Part shown: in pieces, positions 6,259 through 12,853 of the stretch
How positions within the stretch are numbered: the first letter of the stretch is position 1
How the letters are laid out: every line of letters starts with the position of its first letter
Assembly (NCBI GenBank): GCA_946478915.1
Contig: CAMLER010000067.1
Span: 1 to 13,141, forward strand
Direction of reading: 5' to 3'
Origin: an uncultured Chryseolinea sp.
GTDB lineage: Bacteria; Bacteroidota; Bacteroidia; Cytophagales; Cyclobacteriaceae
DNA length: 13,141 nucleotides
Position numbers and translations under genes: made by a program
The notes under the pieces: generated by a model
The model's database searches: none
The model's input: the letters and a program-made list of their open reading frames with translations, nothing else
What the model was told of the DNA's origin: nothing

Positions 6259-8523
6259 ATGAATGCGTCTAAAGAGATATTGCTGGACAGTGACAGGATG
6301 ACGTGGGCTACTCAATTCATCAATAGTACGGTCTCACACATTTTCCTGACTGGCAAAGCCGGGACCGGCAAGACAACGTTTCTGAAGAATCTCGCTAATA
6401 GAACACATAAGCAATTGGCGATTGTAGCGCCAACCGGAATCGCTGCTCTTAACGCCGGGGGAGTTACTATTCATTCGCAATTTCTCCTGCCATTTGGAAT
6501 GTTTGTGCCCGATCGATCCTTGTCAGCCGCGGATACCTTTAACGGATCCTTTTATACACCAAATTCTCTCGCACAAAAGCATCCGCTGAACAGTCGGCGA
6601 AAACAAGTTCTGCGTTCAATTGATTTGCTTGTTGTTGATGAGGTTAGCATGCTGCGTGCCGATCTGCTCGATGCCATAGACTATCGCTTAAAAGCCGTCC
6701 GCGGAAATTTCTCCCAAAGTTTTGGTGGCGTCCAGATGCTGTTTATCGGCGATTTGTATCAACTTCCGCCTGTTGTTAAACGCGAGGAAGAGGCCTTGCT
6801 AAAGAGATACTACAATAGTCCATGGTTTTTCGAATCGAAAGCCTTAAAACAAGATGATTTTGTTTACATAGAACTTGACAAGATATTTCGCCAGAACGAT
6901 GGTAAATTTATTGACCTTCTTAATAATCTGAGGAACAACGAACCGACGGCGGCCGATATTCAAAATTTAAATGAGCATTACAGGACCGCCGACGAGATAC
7001 GCGAATTGAAAGAAGTGATCACGTTGACCACCCACAATTATAAAGCGGACGAGCTTAACGCGCGGGCGCTCAATGCACTGGAGTCTCCGTCGCGTGTGAT
7101 TCATGCTAATATCGAAGGTGATTTTCCTGAAAGTATGTTTCCGGTTCTGCAACGCCTGGTTCTTAAAGAAGGTGCGCAAATTATGTTCACGCGAAATGAT
7201 GGAGAGGACAAAATGTATTTTAATGGAAAGCTTGCTACCGTCAAAACCATTTCCGGAGATGAGGTTATAGTGGAAATGGCAGACTCCCATATATTATACA
7301 CGCTACAGAAATCTATCTGGGAAAATAAGCACTACACAATTGACAGCTCGACGCAGGAAATAGACGACGAGATAATAGGAACCTTTGAACAGTACCCGGT
7401 TAAATTGGCATGGGCAATCACTGTTCACAAGAGTCAGGGACTAACGTTCGACAAGGCCATTATTGACGTCGCCCAGGCATTCGCAGATGGTCAGGTATAC
7501 GTGGCACTTTCTCGGCTGAGATCGCTCGACGGACTAATCATGCGAACGCGGATCGACCCGGCCGTCATCAGCACCGACCGGCAGATTGTGTCTTTCACTT
7601 CCCATAACAATCATCCCGAAGCATTGGTGGCCAGGATGCGGGAAAAGCAAAAGCAATATGTTCGGCATCTCATCAGCACAATTTTCGTATTTGACCTCTT
7701 GACAAAAGAATGCGTCCATATCCAACGAAGCCGGACGGAGTCTGCCAGCCTTGACGATGAGGTTATGGAGCCTGTGCTGGAAACCATCATAAAAGCCCTC
7801 ATGGCTGAAAAGGAGAATACTTTGAAGTTCCATAGACAGCTAATTCACCTCCTCGATGAAAACGATATCGAGCGGTTATCCGATCGAATCAGGAGAGGAA
7901 CCGAATATTACAAGACACTACTTTACAATCAATTGAAAGCTCTTCTCACGCACCTGGAAAAGATGCGATGGAAAAAGAGGATGAAGACATATATCACAAA
8001 CCTCGTCGATCTTGAGCAGCTATTTTGCAAGAAGATCGAAGAACTTGATAAGGGATTATATCTGGTTGAATCCATCCTGGCAGGAAAAACCCAGTTCGAC
8101 TTTTCTGAGTTAACCGCTGCACGAAATTCTGCACGTACTAGAATGCTTGAGGAAATACAAAAAGCAGTTGGGCCGCCTCCTGCAAAAAAGAAAAAAGGGA
8201 AAAAGAAGGGAGGGGAAAGTACCTTCGAAATAACTATCCGTTTCTTTAAAGCCGGGTTAAGCGTCCGGGAGATTGCACAAGAAAGGGTGTTGGCAATCAG
8301 TACTATCGAAGCACATATTATCAGGGCCATCGGAGAAGGCCGTATTCCTATCCAATCGTTTTTGGAGGAGGAAAAAATCGCGATCATTAGAGAAACCGTT
8401 GAGGAAATGCCGAAAGGATTTACAACGACAGATATCTTCAAAAAACTGGAAGGAAAGTTTACATATAACCAATTGCGCGCAGTGATGAATCACCTGGAAG
8501 TTACTGCCGACACCGGCGATTGA
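6259..8523 (+). CDS. Pif1-like superfamily 1B helicase with C-terminal helix-turn-helix
   Basis: I choose the ATG at 6259 (754 residues) over the in-frame GTG at 6244, because homology-like sequence begins after it. The order is Walker A LTGKAGTGKTT (30-40), motif Ia APTGIAALNAGG (57-68), Walker B LLVVDEVSML (123-132), motif III FIGDLYQLPP (162-171), Arg-containing motif IV DKIFRQND (207-214), motif V/VI TVHKSQGLTFD (388-398) and QVYVALSRLRSLDG (412-425). All are intact, so this is an active ATP-driven 5'-to-3' DNA helicase by family. A long helical region follows, then a Lys-rich linker (about 641-652), then a helix-turn-helix (about 655-694: GLSVREIAQERVLAISTIEAH) of the type attached to RecQ C-termini, and a final winged-helix-like end. 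This architecture is usual in Bacteroidota. The role is probably replication or repair. It is convergent with the methyltransferase. Confidence 0.93.
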   Translation: MNASKEILLDSDRMTWATQFINSTVSHIFLTGKAGTGKTTFLKNLANRTHKQLAIVAPTGIAALNAGGVTIHSQFLLPFGMFVPDRSLSAADTFNGSFYTPNSLAQKHPLNSRRKQVLRSIDLLVVDEVSMLRADLLDAIDYRLKAVRGNFSQSFGGVQMLFIGDLYQLPPVVKREEEALLKRYYNSPWFFESKALKQDDFVYIELDKIFRQNDGKFIDLLNNLRNNEPTAADIQNLNEHYRTADEIRELKEVITLTTHNYKADELNARALNALESPSRVIHANIEGDFPESMFPVLQRLVLKEGAQIMFTRNDGEDKMYFNGKLATVKTISGDEVIVEMADSHILYTLQKSIWENKHYTIDSSTQEIDDEIIGTFEQYPVKLAWAITVHKSQGLTFDKAIIDVAQAFADGQVYVALSRLRSLDGLIMRTRIDPAVISTDRQIVSFTSHNNHPEALVARMREKQKQYVRHLISTIFVFDLLTKECVHIQRSRTESASLDDEVMEPVLETIIKALMAEKENTLKFHRQLIHLLDENDIERLSDRIRRGTEYYKTLLYNQLKALLTHLEKMRWKKRMKTYITNLVDLEQLFCKKIEELDKGLYLVESILAGKTQFDFSELTAARNSARTRMLEEIQKAVGPPPAKKKKGKKKGGESTFEITIRFFKAGLSVREIAQERVLAISTIEAHIIRAIGEGRIPIQSFLEEEKIAIIRETVEEMPKGFTTTDIFKKLEGKFTYNQLRAVMNHLEVTADTGD

Positions 8524-8537
8524 TTTGAAATTTCAAA
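8524..8537. repeat. perfect 14-bp palindrome between convergent stop codons
   Basis: TTTGAAATTTCAAA occupies almost the whole 17-bp gap between the helicase stop (8521-8523) and the methyltransferase stop (8541-8543). On both strands it could form a weak hairpin ending in T-rich sequence, so it may help end both transcripts, but the stem is A/T-rich and lacks a normal loop. Confidence 0.3.
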
Positions 8538-8540
8538 CGT

Positions 8541-9053
8541 CTATAGCGTAGCCGTGACATAGAAACAGTTCAAAGTGTCACTATACGCGATACCTCCTAC
8601 CTTAAATTTTTCTCGTGTAAGGTTGGTCGAAATTGTGCCAGCCATGGTTTGCCAATCGGGTCGTGTCAAAGGCCCGTAACAGGTATAGAGTTGTCCGCGC
8701 GGGGAAAGTATTGTCCTTATTACATCGCATTCCCTTGCGATTGAGTTTTTTGTCCAGAAGAAGTTGATGTTGAAGCAAAGTATCTTGTCGAACTGGTGCA
8801 ACTGTTTCGGCAGATGAAGCAACTCCAGCTGAAGGAATCTCACTTTGTTCAGAGCTATACCATTCTTGTTGCGTTCGATGGCCCGGTTAATGGCAGCTGG
8901 GGACTTGTCAATGGCAGTAATAGTGCCCGTATCCAACAGCGGGAGAATCGTTTCGACAGCGAAGCCCACCCCACATCCAACCTCCAGGATATGGTCCTTC
9001 GAATCTATATCCATAACTTCTGCTGCCCACTGGAAGCGGTCGTGACTCTTCAT
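8541..9053 (-). CDS. small class I SAM-dependent methyltransferase
   Basis: A 170-residue cytosolic protein. Motif I, ILEVGCGVGFAVE (22-34), is the SAM-binding glycine loop; ITAIDKSPAAI (45-55) carries the acidic residue (Asp49) that holds the ribose; FLQLELLHLP (73-82) fits motif III; and FDKILCFNINFFW (88-100) is the strand-4 region. SPRGQLYTCYGP (117-128) matches the later beta-strand. The start MKSHDRFQWAAEVMDI, followed by the SAM domain, fits small-molecule or rRNA-type methyltransferases of the methyltransferase-11/25 class. The length is that of a bare Rossmann domain with no added substrate domain, so the substrate cannot be inferred. It is transcribed toward the helicase, and its upstream region has a promoter that abuts the start codon. 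Confidence 0.88.
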   Translation of the reverse strand: MKSHDRFQWAAEVMDIDSKDHILEVGCGVGFAVETILPLLDTGTITAIDKSPAAINRAIERNKNGIALNKVRFLQLELLHLPKQLHQFDKILCFNINFFWTKNSIARECDVIRTILSPRGQLYTCYGPLTRPDWQTMAGTISTNLTREKFKVGGIAYSDTLNCFYVTATL

Positions 9054-9059
9054 AGGTTA

Positions 9060-9091
9060 TAAAACTATATCGCGAATGTAAGCTGTCCAAC
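9060..9091 (-). promoter_or_regulatory. predicted promoter of the methyltransferase, abutting its ATG
   Basis: Read on the minus strand: GTTG (9091-9088), 20 bp, TAGTTTTA (9067-9060), then only 6 bases before the ATG at 9053. It differs from TTTG-N19/21-TAnnTTTG by one base in each box. If used, the transcript would have almost no leader. The regulator gene at 11384 has the same arrangement. Confidence 0.35.
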
Positions 9092-9227
9092 GCATCCCGG
9101 CACCTCGAGCCTCTGAGACTATCCCAATGTTCTTACCAGGTATCAGAGAATATTTTTGTTAGCGTATTAAAATATTTTTTGCCGATCATCCTATGTGATT
9201 TTTGTAGAGCGTGCCGTTTCAAATTAT

Positions 9228-9245
9228 TGTTTCCCAAGGGAAACA
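9228..9245. repeat. hairpin TGTTTCCC-AA-GGGAAACA
   Basis: A perfect 8-bp inverted repeat with a 2-base centre. No T-tract follows on either strand, so it is not a typical terminator. It might be a protein-binding dyad or part of an RNA fold. Confidence 0.3.
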
Positions 9246-9403
9246 GGGGCTGAATTGCCTATGCAGAGTCAGGGAATCAGAATACAGAAAGCTTGAGATG
9301 CCTTTACTCCTAAAGTCAATTTACCTCATAAAGCGAAGGTTCAAATGACGTATGGTTTATTCTCGATAACAGCGTATTATCTGAAGATGAGGATGGTGCG
9401 GGA

Positions 9404-9487
9404 GCCTTGTGACTGACCCTCACACCCAATAAGGCGAGGTGCTTAAGGACAAGTCTTAATGGATCAGGTCACCCGATGGTCGCAGTA
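9404..9487 (+). ncRNA. possible structured RNA segment (weak)
   Basis: GCCTT (9404-9408) pairs with AAGGC (9431-9435), and inside it GTGA (9409-9412) pairs with TCAC (9420-9423). TTAA-G-GA (9443-9449) folds back on TCTTAA (9454-9459) around CAAG. ACTGACC could alternatively pair with GGT-CG-CAGT (9478-9486). No known RNA family is recognised and no promoter or terminator brackets the segment. Confidence 0.15.
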
Positions 9488-9593
9488 GAATTTGGAATCG
9501 TTACTGTCTGTTCCCTGAGTGTTTACAAGAGTTTTTTTGCACGCGGAATTCAGCCGTCTCGTGAGAACAATTTTGTCTATGAAAATCATGTTA

Positions 9594-9625
9594 TTAGGAT
9601 TATTAAAACTACACCGCTATTTTAG
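9594..9625 (+). promoter_or_regulatory. possible promoter of the H1/SWIB gene
   Basis: TTAG (9594-9597), 20 bp, TATTTTAG (9618-9625) matches the Bacteroidota pattern with one mismatch in each box. Transcription would start near 9631, leaving a leader of about 110 nt that contains a hairpin. This is a weak call made by eye. Confidence 0.25.
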
Positions 9626-9644
9626 CAAAAGTATATCCTGATAA

Positions 9645-9684
9645 TTGTCTCGTTGCTGTCTCACTTTTGAAGAAATCGAGACGA
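9645..9684 (+). promoter_or_regulatory. long-loop hairpin in the H1/SWIB leader
   Basis: TTGTCTCG (9645-9652) pairs with CGAGACGA (9677-9684) through 8 pairs, one of them G-U, around a 24-base loop. It sits 60 bp before the ATG at 9744, inside the predicted 5' leader, so it could affect translation or stability. No riboswitch family is recognised. Confidence 0.3.
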
Positions 9685-9743
9685 CTTCAGTTGACAATTT
9701 AGGATCGAGTAAACGTAAAACTACTAAACATCATTTAAACGCT

Positions 9744-10139
9744 ATGGCAAAAAAAGCGAAGAAAGCTGCTAAGAAAAAAGCAGCTCCAAAAAAAGCTGCT
9801 AAGAAAAAAGCAGCTCCAAAGAAGGCCGCTAAAAAGGCAGCACCAAAGAAAGCCGCTAAAAAGGCAGCTCCAAAAAAGAAGTCAGCACGGAAACCTAATG
9901 CAGCATTTATGGCAGCTCTGACGCCGAGTGCATCATTAGCGGAAGTTGTTGGCAGCAAACCGCTTCCAAGAACTGAGATCATCAAAAAGATCTGGGACTA
10001 CATTAAGAAAAATGGCCTTCAGGATAAACAGAACAGGAGAATGATTAATGCCGACGATAAACTTAAAGGAGTTTTCGCAGGCAAAGAGCAAATCTCAATG
10101 TTTGAGTTGGCCAAGGTAGTCAACAATCATGTAAAATAA
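9744..10139 (+). CDS. histone H1-like protein with a SWIB/MDM2 domain
   Basis: I start at the ATG at 9744 (131 residues; MAKKAKKAAK...) because residues encoded upstream of it do not resemble the family. Residues 1-50 are almost only Lys, Ala and Pro in AAKKKAAPKK/AAKKAAPKK repeats, like the C-terminal tail of histone H1 and bacterial H1-like proteins, which bind DNA through charge. Residues 55-131 are a SWIB domain: ALTPSASLAEVVGSKPLPR, then EIIKKIWDYIKKNGLQD, RRMINADDKLKGVF and MFELAKVVNNHVK, covering its full length. SWIB domains come from eukaryotic chromatin remodellers and MDM2, and also occur in Chlamydia and Bacteroidota. It probably binds DNA as a nucleoid-associated protein. It is a single-gene unit with a strong terminator, fitting high expression. 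Family certain, function inferred. Confidence 0.93.
   Translation: MAKKAKKAAKKKAAPKKAAKKKAAPKKAAKKAAPKKAAKKAAPKKKSARKPNAAFMAALTPSASLAEVVGSKPLPRTEIIKKIWDYIKKNGLQDKQNRRMINADDKLKGVFAGKEQISMFELAKVVNNHVK
9765..9878 (+). repeat. tandem 30/27-bp coding repeats
   Basis: There are four head-to-tail units: 9765-9794 and 9795-9824 (30 bp each, 28 of 30 bases identical) and 9825-9851 and 9852-9878 (27 bp each, 24 of 27 identical). They encode AAKKKAAPKK twice and AAKKAAPKK twice. The near-identity of the first two units at the DNA level points to recent duplication and to possible copy-number change by slippage. Confidence 0.9.
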
Positions 10140-10157
10140 TTTCTGAATCTCATTCTT

Positions 10158-10193
10158 GAAAAAAAACCTGAGTATGCACTCAGGTTTTTTTTA
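10158..10193 (+). terminator. strong rho-independent terminator of the H1/SWIB gene
   Basis: ACCTGAGT (10166-10173) and ACTCAGGT (10178-10185) form a perfect stem with an ATGC loop. An A-tract before it and eight T after it (10185-10192) extend the pairing. The symmetry lets it work on both strands. Confidence 0.95.
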
Positions 10194-10201
10194 TTGTTAA
10201 G

Positions 10202-10330
10202 ATTATATATAAACGTTATTCAGAGTTGGATGAAAAACTGAAAATAGAAATCAAAACGCTGCACTAATTCCTAAAAGAGAACTTCATTGAAGGCCTGGAC
10301 AAAAAGTGCAAGGAAAAACCACCGTTTTGA
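10202..10330 (+). pseudogene. possible decayed ORF fragment with an in-frame stop
   Basis: One frame reads as a charged helical peptide (KRYSELDEKLKIEIKTLH), then TAA at 10265-10267, then continues (FLKENFIEGLDKKCKEK) to TGA at 10328. Both halves have protein-like composition, as if a single point mutation had made the stop. No start codon, ribosome-binding site or family is recognised, so it may be chance. Confidence 0.15.
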
Positions 10331-10394
10331 CCTGGTCACCGCTTCGAGCATAGATCGGCATATTCTTTCTTTCTTCAGAGGTTCTGCTTGCTTT

Positions 10395-11384
10395 TCAGGC
10401 TACGGCAAGAGACGTTTCCTTGTTAAACTTGCTTCGATACTGTAATGGTGACAGGCCGGTTATTTTTTTGAACGTTGTGCGAAAAGCCTTGCTGTCTGTG
10501 TAACCCACTTTATACATCACTTCGTTTACGTTCTCCCTGGATGATTCAAGGCTCATTTTAGCAGCTTCAATTTTCACCCGCTGAATATATTCCACCGTTG
10601 TATTTGCTGTCGCCTTTTTAAATCGTCGCTCCAGATTACGCCGGCTCAAGGCAAGCATGGAAGCAAGCTCGTCTACTGTAATTCTCTTCTGGAAGTTCTG
10701 CTCGATAAAAAGTTGCGCCTTTTTGATGTGTTCGTCTTCATGCTCTTTCTGACCGTTGAAGATAATGAATTGCGACTGGCAGCCTCTTTCAATTTCAATC
10801 TCAAATACCTTTGCACATAGAACGGCCATGCTTCTTCCCGCATACTTCTCAACCAGGTATAAGACCAGATTCAACAGGGAATATGCGCCGCCGCTGCAAT
10901 AGATACCGTTCTCGTCAGTAATAATTTTCTCCGCCACAAGGTTGACATCCGGATACATTTTTTTGAATTCGGCTGCAGCTACCCAGTGGGTTGAACATTT
11001 TTTTCCCTTAAGCAACCCCGTGGATGCAAGCAGGAAGGCACCCAAACAAAGGCTGGCTACTTCCGATCCCTTCTTGTAGTGCTGGGCAATCCAGGGAACA
11101 AAATCGCGGTTCATTTCGACGGATTCTTTGAAATCGCCTTTTATGGCCGGGATGATGATCAGATCAGTCTGCCGAACTTCGTGAATTGTAGCCTGCGGTT
11201 TAACGGTAAAAAGATTTTCGTAGGTATGCATTTCATTTGTGAGTCCAACCAATTTTATATCAAACATCGGAGGCTTACCCATATCGCTTAGAAATTCATT
11301 TACCTGCGTAAATACTTTATGAGGCCCCTCAATGCTACCCATTACAGCCTCGCCTTTTGGGATTATTATTGATATATGTTTCAT
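10395..11384 (-). CDS. GlxA-type transcriptional regulator: DJ-1/PfpI domain plus AraC helix-turn-helix
   Basis: A 329-residue cytosolic protein. Residues 1-190 are a DJ-1/PfpI (class I glutamine-amidotransferase-like) domain: ISIIIPKGE at the first strand, DLIIIPA (74-80), the nucleophile-elbow region ASLCLGAFLLASTGLL (110-125, Cys113) and CSTHW (130-134, His133). Residues 215-322 are an AraC domain with two helix-turn-helix motifs, RITVDELASMLALSRRNLERRF (234-255) and NVNEVMYKVGYTDSKAFRTTFKK (285-307), ending GLSPLQYR. By family the first domain senses a small molecule and the second binds DNA. It diverges from the amidohydrolase over 146 bp, so that gene and its own promoter are likely targets. 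The start is supported because strand 1 of the sensor domain begins within four residues of it. Confidence 0.93.
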   Translation of the reverse strand: MKHISIIIPKGEAVMGSIEGPHKVFTQVNEFLSDMGKPPMFDIKLVGLTNEMHTYENLFTVKPQATIHEVRQTDLIIIPAIKGDFKESVEMNRDFVPWIAQHYKKGSEVASLCLGAFLLASTGLLKGKKCSTHWVAAAEFKKMYPDVNLVAEKIITDENGIYCSGGAYSLLNLVLYLVEKYAGRSMAVLCAKVFEIEIERGCQSQFIIFNGQKEHEDEHIKKAQLFIEQNFQKRITVDELASMLALSRRNLERRFKKATANTTVEYIQRVKIEAAKMSLESSRENVNEVMYKVGYTDSKAFRTTFKKITGLSPLQYRSKFNKETSLAVA

Positions 11385-11388
11385 GATT

Positions 11389-11420
11389 CAAAAGTACAGG
11401 CAGTATCTGTCGCAATCAAC
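11389..11420 (-). promoter_or_regulatory. predicted promoter of the GlxA-type regulator
   Basis: Read on the minus strand: GTTG (11420-11417), 20 bp, TACTTTTG (11396-11389), a perfect match to TAnnTTTG and one mismatch to TTTG. Only four bases separate it from the ATG at 11384, so the mRNA would be leaderless or nearly so. The GTTG box lies inside one arm of an inverted repeat (11413-11420). Confidence 0.5.
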
Positions 11421-11480
11421 ACCTTGGAATGGCGCATTTACACCCCTCTCCATCCCCCCATTAAACTTTCTCGTTGATTG
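11413..11480. promoter_or_regulatory. inverted 8-bp repeat CAATCAAC ... GTTGATTG, candidate operator
   Basis: CAATCAAC (11413-11420) and GTTGATTG (11473-11480) are perfect inverted copies, with centres 60 bp apart, in the divergent promoter region. The first arm overlaps the -33 box of the regulator; the second lies between the two promoter boxes of the amidohydrolase. This fits half-sites for a looping AraC-type regulator, but an 8-bp match in 146 bp can occur by chance. Confidence 0.35.
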
Positions 11481-11497
11481 AAAGGCGGGTAATTTCG
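11467..11497 (+). promoter_or_regulatory. possible promoter of the amidohydrolase
   Basis: TTTC (11467-11470), 19 bp, TAATTTCG (11490-11497) matches the Bacteroidota pattern with one mismatch in each box. The start point would be near 11503, leaving a leader of about 28 nt to the ATG at 11531. Confidence 0.35.
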
Positions 11498-11530
11498 TCC
11501 TTTACAAGCCAAACCCCTAACACTCCGTCT

Positions 11531-12853
11531 ATGAATATCAAATTCTGCGCGCTGCTCTTAATGTCCTTATTGATCGCACGGTTTAGCCTGGCACAACCAT
11601 CGTCCGTCTTCTTAAAGAACGTCAGAATAATAGATGGATCGGGAAACCTTCCTCAAGAAAATATGAATGTATGGATCGAAGGAGAAAAGATCCGGTCGAT
11701 TGGAAAACAAGCAACACCCGCGGGAGCCAGAGTCATCGATCTCAGCGGTAAAACGATTATGCCCTTAATCACTAATGTACACGGCCATCTGGGTATGTCT
11801 AAAGGGACAACCGTTGGTTCCCAGAATTTCACCCGCGAACAGATAGCAAAAGAGTTGAAACGCTATGAGTCATATGGCGTCGGAACTGTGGTTTCGATGG
11901 GAACGGATAAGGAATTGATATTTGAAATCAGAGCAGCTTCCCGATCGGGAAGCATGGGAGGAGCGGCAGTTTTTACAGCTGGTTTCGGCTTTCGCCCACC
12001 GCTGGGAAACAGGCCACAGGAGACTGGCATGGAGAAGCTTTATCGACCGACTACACCTGCAGAAGCTGTTGAGAATATCAGAGAACTAGCGGCGTTTAAG
12101 CCTGACGTTGTAAAAATGTGGATTGATGCGGAAAAAATAAAACCAGAAGTTTACAAGGCGATCATAAATGAATCTCATAAGCATGGCATCCGGGTGGCAG
12201 CGCACCTTTTCTATCTGGAAGATGCTCATGCACTCCTCGATGCAGGTATTGATTTTTTTGCTCATAGCGTCCGCGACCAGGAAGTAGACGATGAACTTAT
12301 TCGGAAGATGAAAGAAAAAGGAGTCATATATATTCCAACGTTGACGCGAGACGCGTATGAATTCTTTTATGGCACGCCACAAAGGTGGATCAACGAACCC
12401 TTTTTTAAGGCGTCGCTGGAGCCCGGTGTATTTGAAATGGTGACAAGCGAATCCTACCGAGATAATGTAGTAAATGGCCCGCGGTATCAATTCAATAAGG
12501 ATGCTTACGGTATGGCTTTAAAAAATCTTAAAAAGCTTTTCGATGCCGGCGTACTCGTTGCCCTTGGGACGGATTCGGGTGCTTTCCCACCAAGAGCTCA
12601 AGGTTTTTCGGAACATCTTGAGATGGAACTTATGGTAAGCGCAGGCCTTACACCACTGCAGGCTATAACGGTGGCTACCCGCAATGCCGCTAAGGCATTG
12701 AAATTATCTGATCAGGGGATGTTGACCGCGGGGATGCGCGCGGATTTTATCGTTCTCAATTCCAATCCGGCAGAAAATATTCGGGCGACACAGTCCATTC
12801 AATCAATTTGGAAAAAAGGAGCGGAGGTAAGCCGGGGACCGCTGGGCAATTAA
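11531..12853 (+). CDS. exported metal-dependent amidohydrolase (imidazolonepropionase-like)
   Basis: I start at the ATG at 11531 (440 residues), where a normal signal peptide begins (MNIKFCALLLMSLLIARFSLAQ, 1-22); the in-frame TTG at 11474 would add 19 residues before it. The mature protein has the amidohydrolase layout: an N-terminal small beta-domain (FLKNVRIIDGSG; GKTIMPLI), the metal-binding HxH as VHGHLG (His84, His86), VVKMW with Lys195 as the likely bridging lysine, AAHLF (His225), FAHSV (His245) and ALGTDSG (Asp348), then SAGLTPLQAITVATRNAAKAL and a closing strand (ADFIVLNSNP). All expected metal ligands are present, so it should be an active periplasmic hydrolase of a cyclic amide, peptide or similar bond. 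Substrate unknown. It is divergent from, and possibly controlled by, the GlxA-type regulator. Confidence 0.92.
   Translation: MNIKFCALLLMSLLIARFSLAQPSSVFLKNVRIIDGSGNLPQENMNVWIEGEKIRSIGKQATPAGARVIDLSGKTIMPLITNVHGHLGMSKGTTVGSQNFTREQIAKELKRYESYGVGTVVSMGTDKELIFEIRAASRSGSMGGAAVFTAGFGFRPPLGNRPQETGMEKLYRPTTPAEAVENIRELAAFKPDVVKMWIDAEKIKPEVYKAIINESHKHGIRVAAHLFYLEDAHALLDAGIDFFAHSVRDQEVDDELIRKMKEKGVIYIPTLTRDAYEFFYGTPQRWINEPFFKASLEPGVFEMVTSESYRDNVVNGPRYQFNKDAYGMALKNLKKLFDAGVLVALGTDSGAFPPRAQGFSEHLEMELMVSAGLTPLQAITVATRNAAKALKLSDQGMLTAGMRADFIVLNSNPAENIRATQSIQSIWKKGAEVSRGPLGN

Larger units (their letters stand above)
9054..9743. other. 690-bp region without a convincing gene
   Basis: It lies between the methyltransferase start and the SWIB gene start, which diverge, so both promoters are here. 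I see a hairpin (TGTTTCCC-AA-GGGAAACA, 9228-9245), several pairable segments at 9404-9487 that could be a structured RNA, and a protein-like open frame whose only ATG gives 49 residues (9476-9625; begins MVAVEFGIVTVCS). None has a good ribosome-binding site or recognisable family. AT-rich blocks at 9149-9180 repeat AATATTTTT. No tRNA cloverleaf was found. Confidence 0.5.

Noticed and set aside
7929..8441. 170-codon open frame on the minus strand inside the helicase gene
   Set aside because: It is the reverse of strongly supported helicase coding sequence, and its Phe/Pro-rich run is just the complement of the Lys-rich hinge.
9155..9180. TTTG followed by TATTTTTT as a promoter
   Set aside because: The spacing is about 14 bp, too short for the Bacteroidota pattern; the region is simply AT-rich.
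9333..9355. tRNA-like T-loop (GGTTCAAAT)
   Set aside because: The flanking bases do not form a T-stem, and no acceptor, D or anticodon stems fit around it.
9645..9743. N-terminal extension of the SWIB protein by 33 residues
   Set aside because: The added residues do not resemble the family, and the bases also form the leader hairpin; the ATG at 9744 begins the typical MAKKAKK start.
9765..9878. CRISPR-like direct repeats
   Set aside because: The repeats are head to tail without spacers and are in-frame coding sequence for the Lys/Ala-rich tail.
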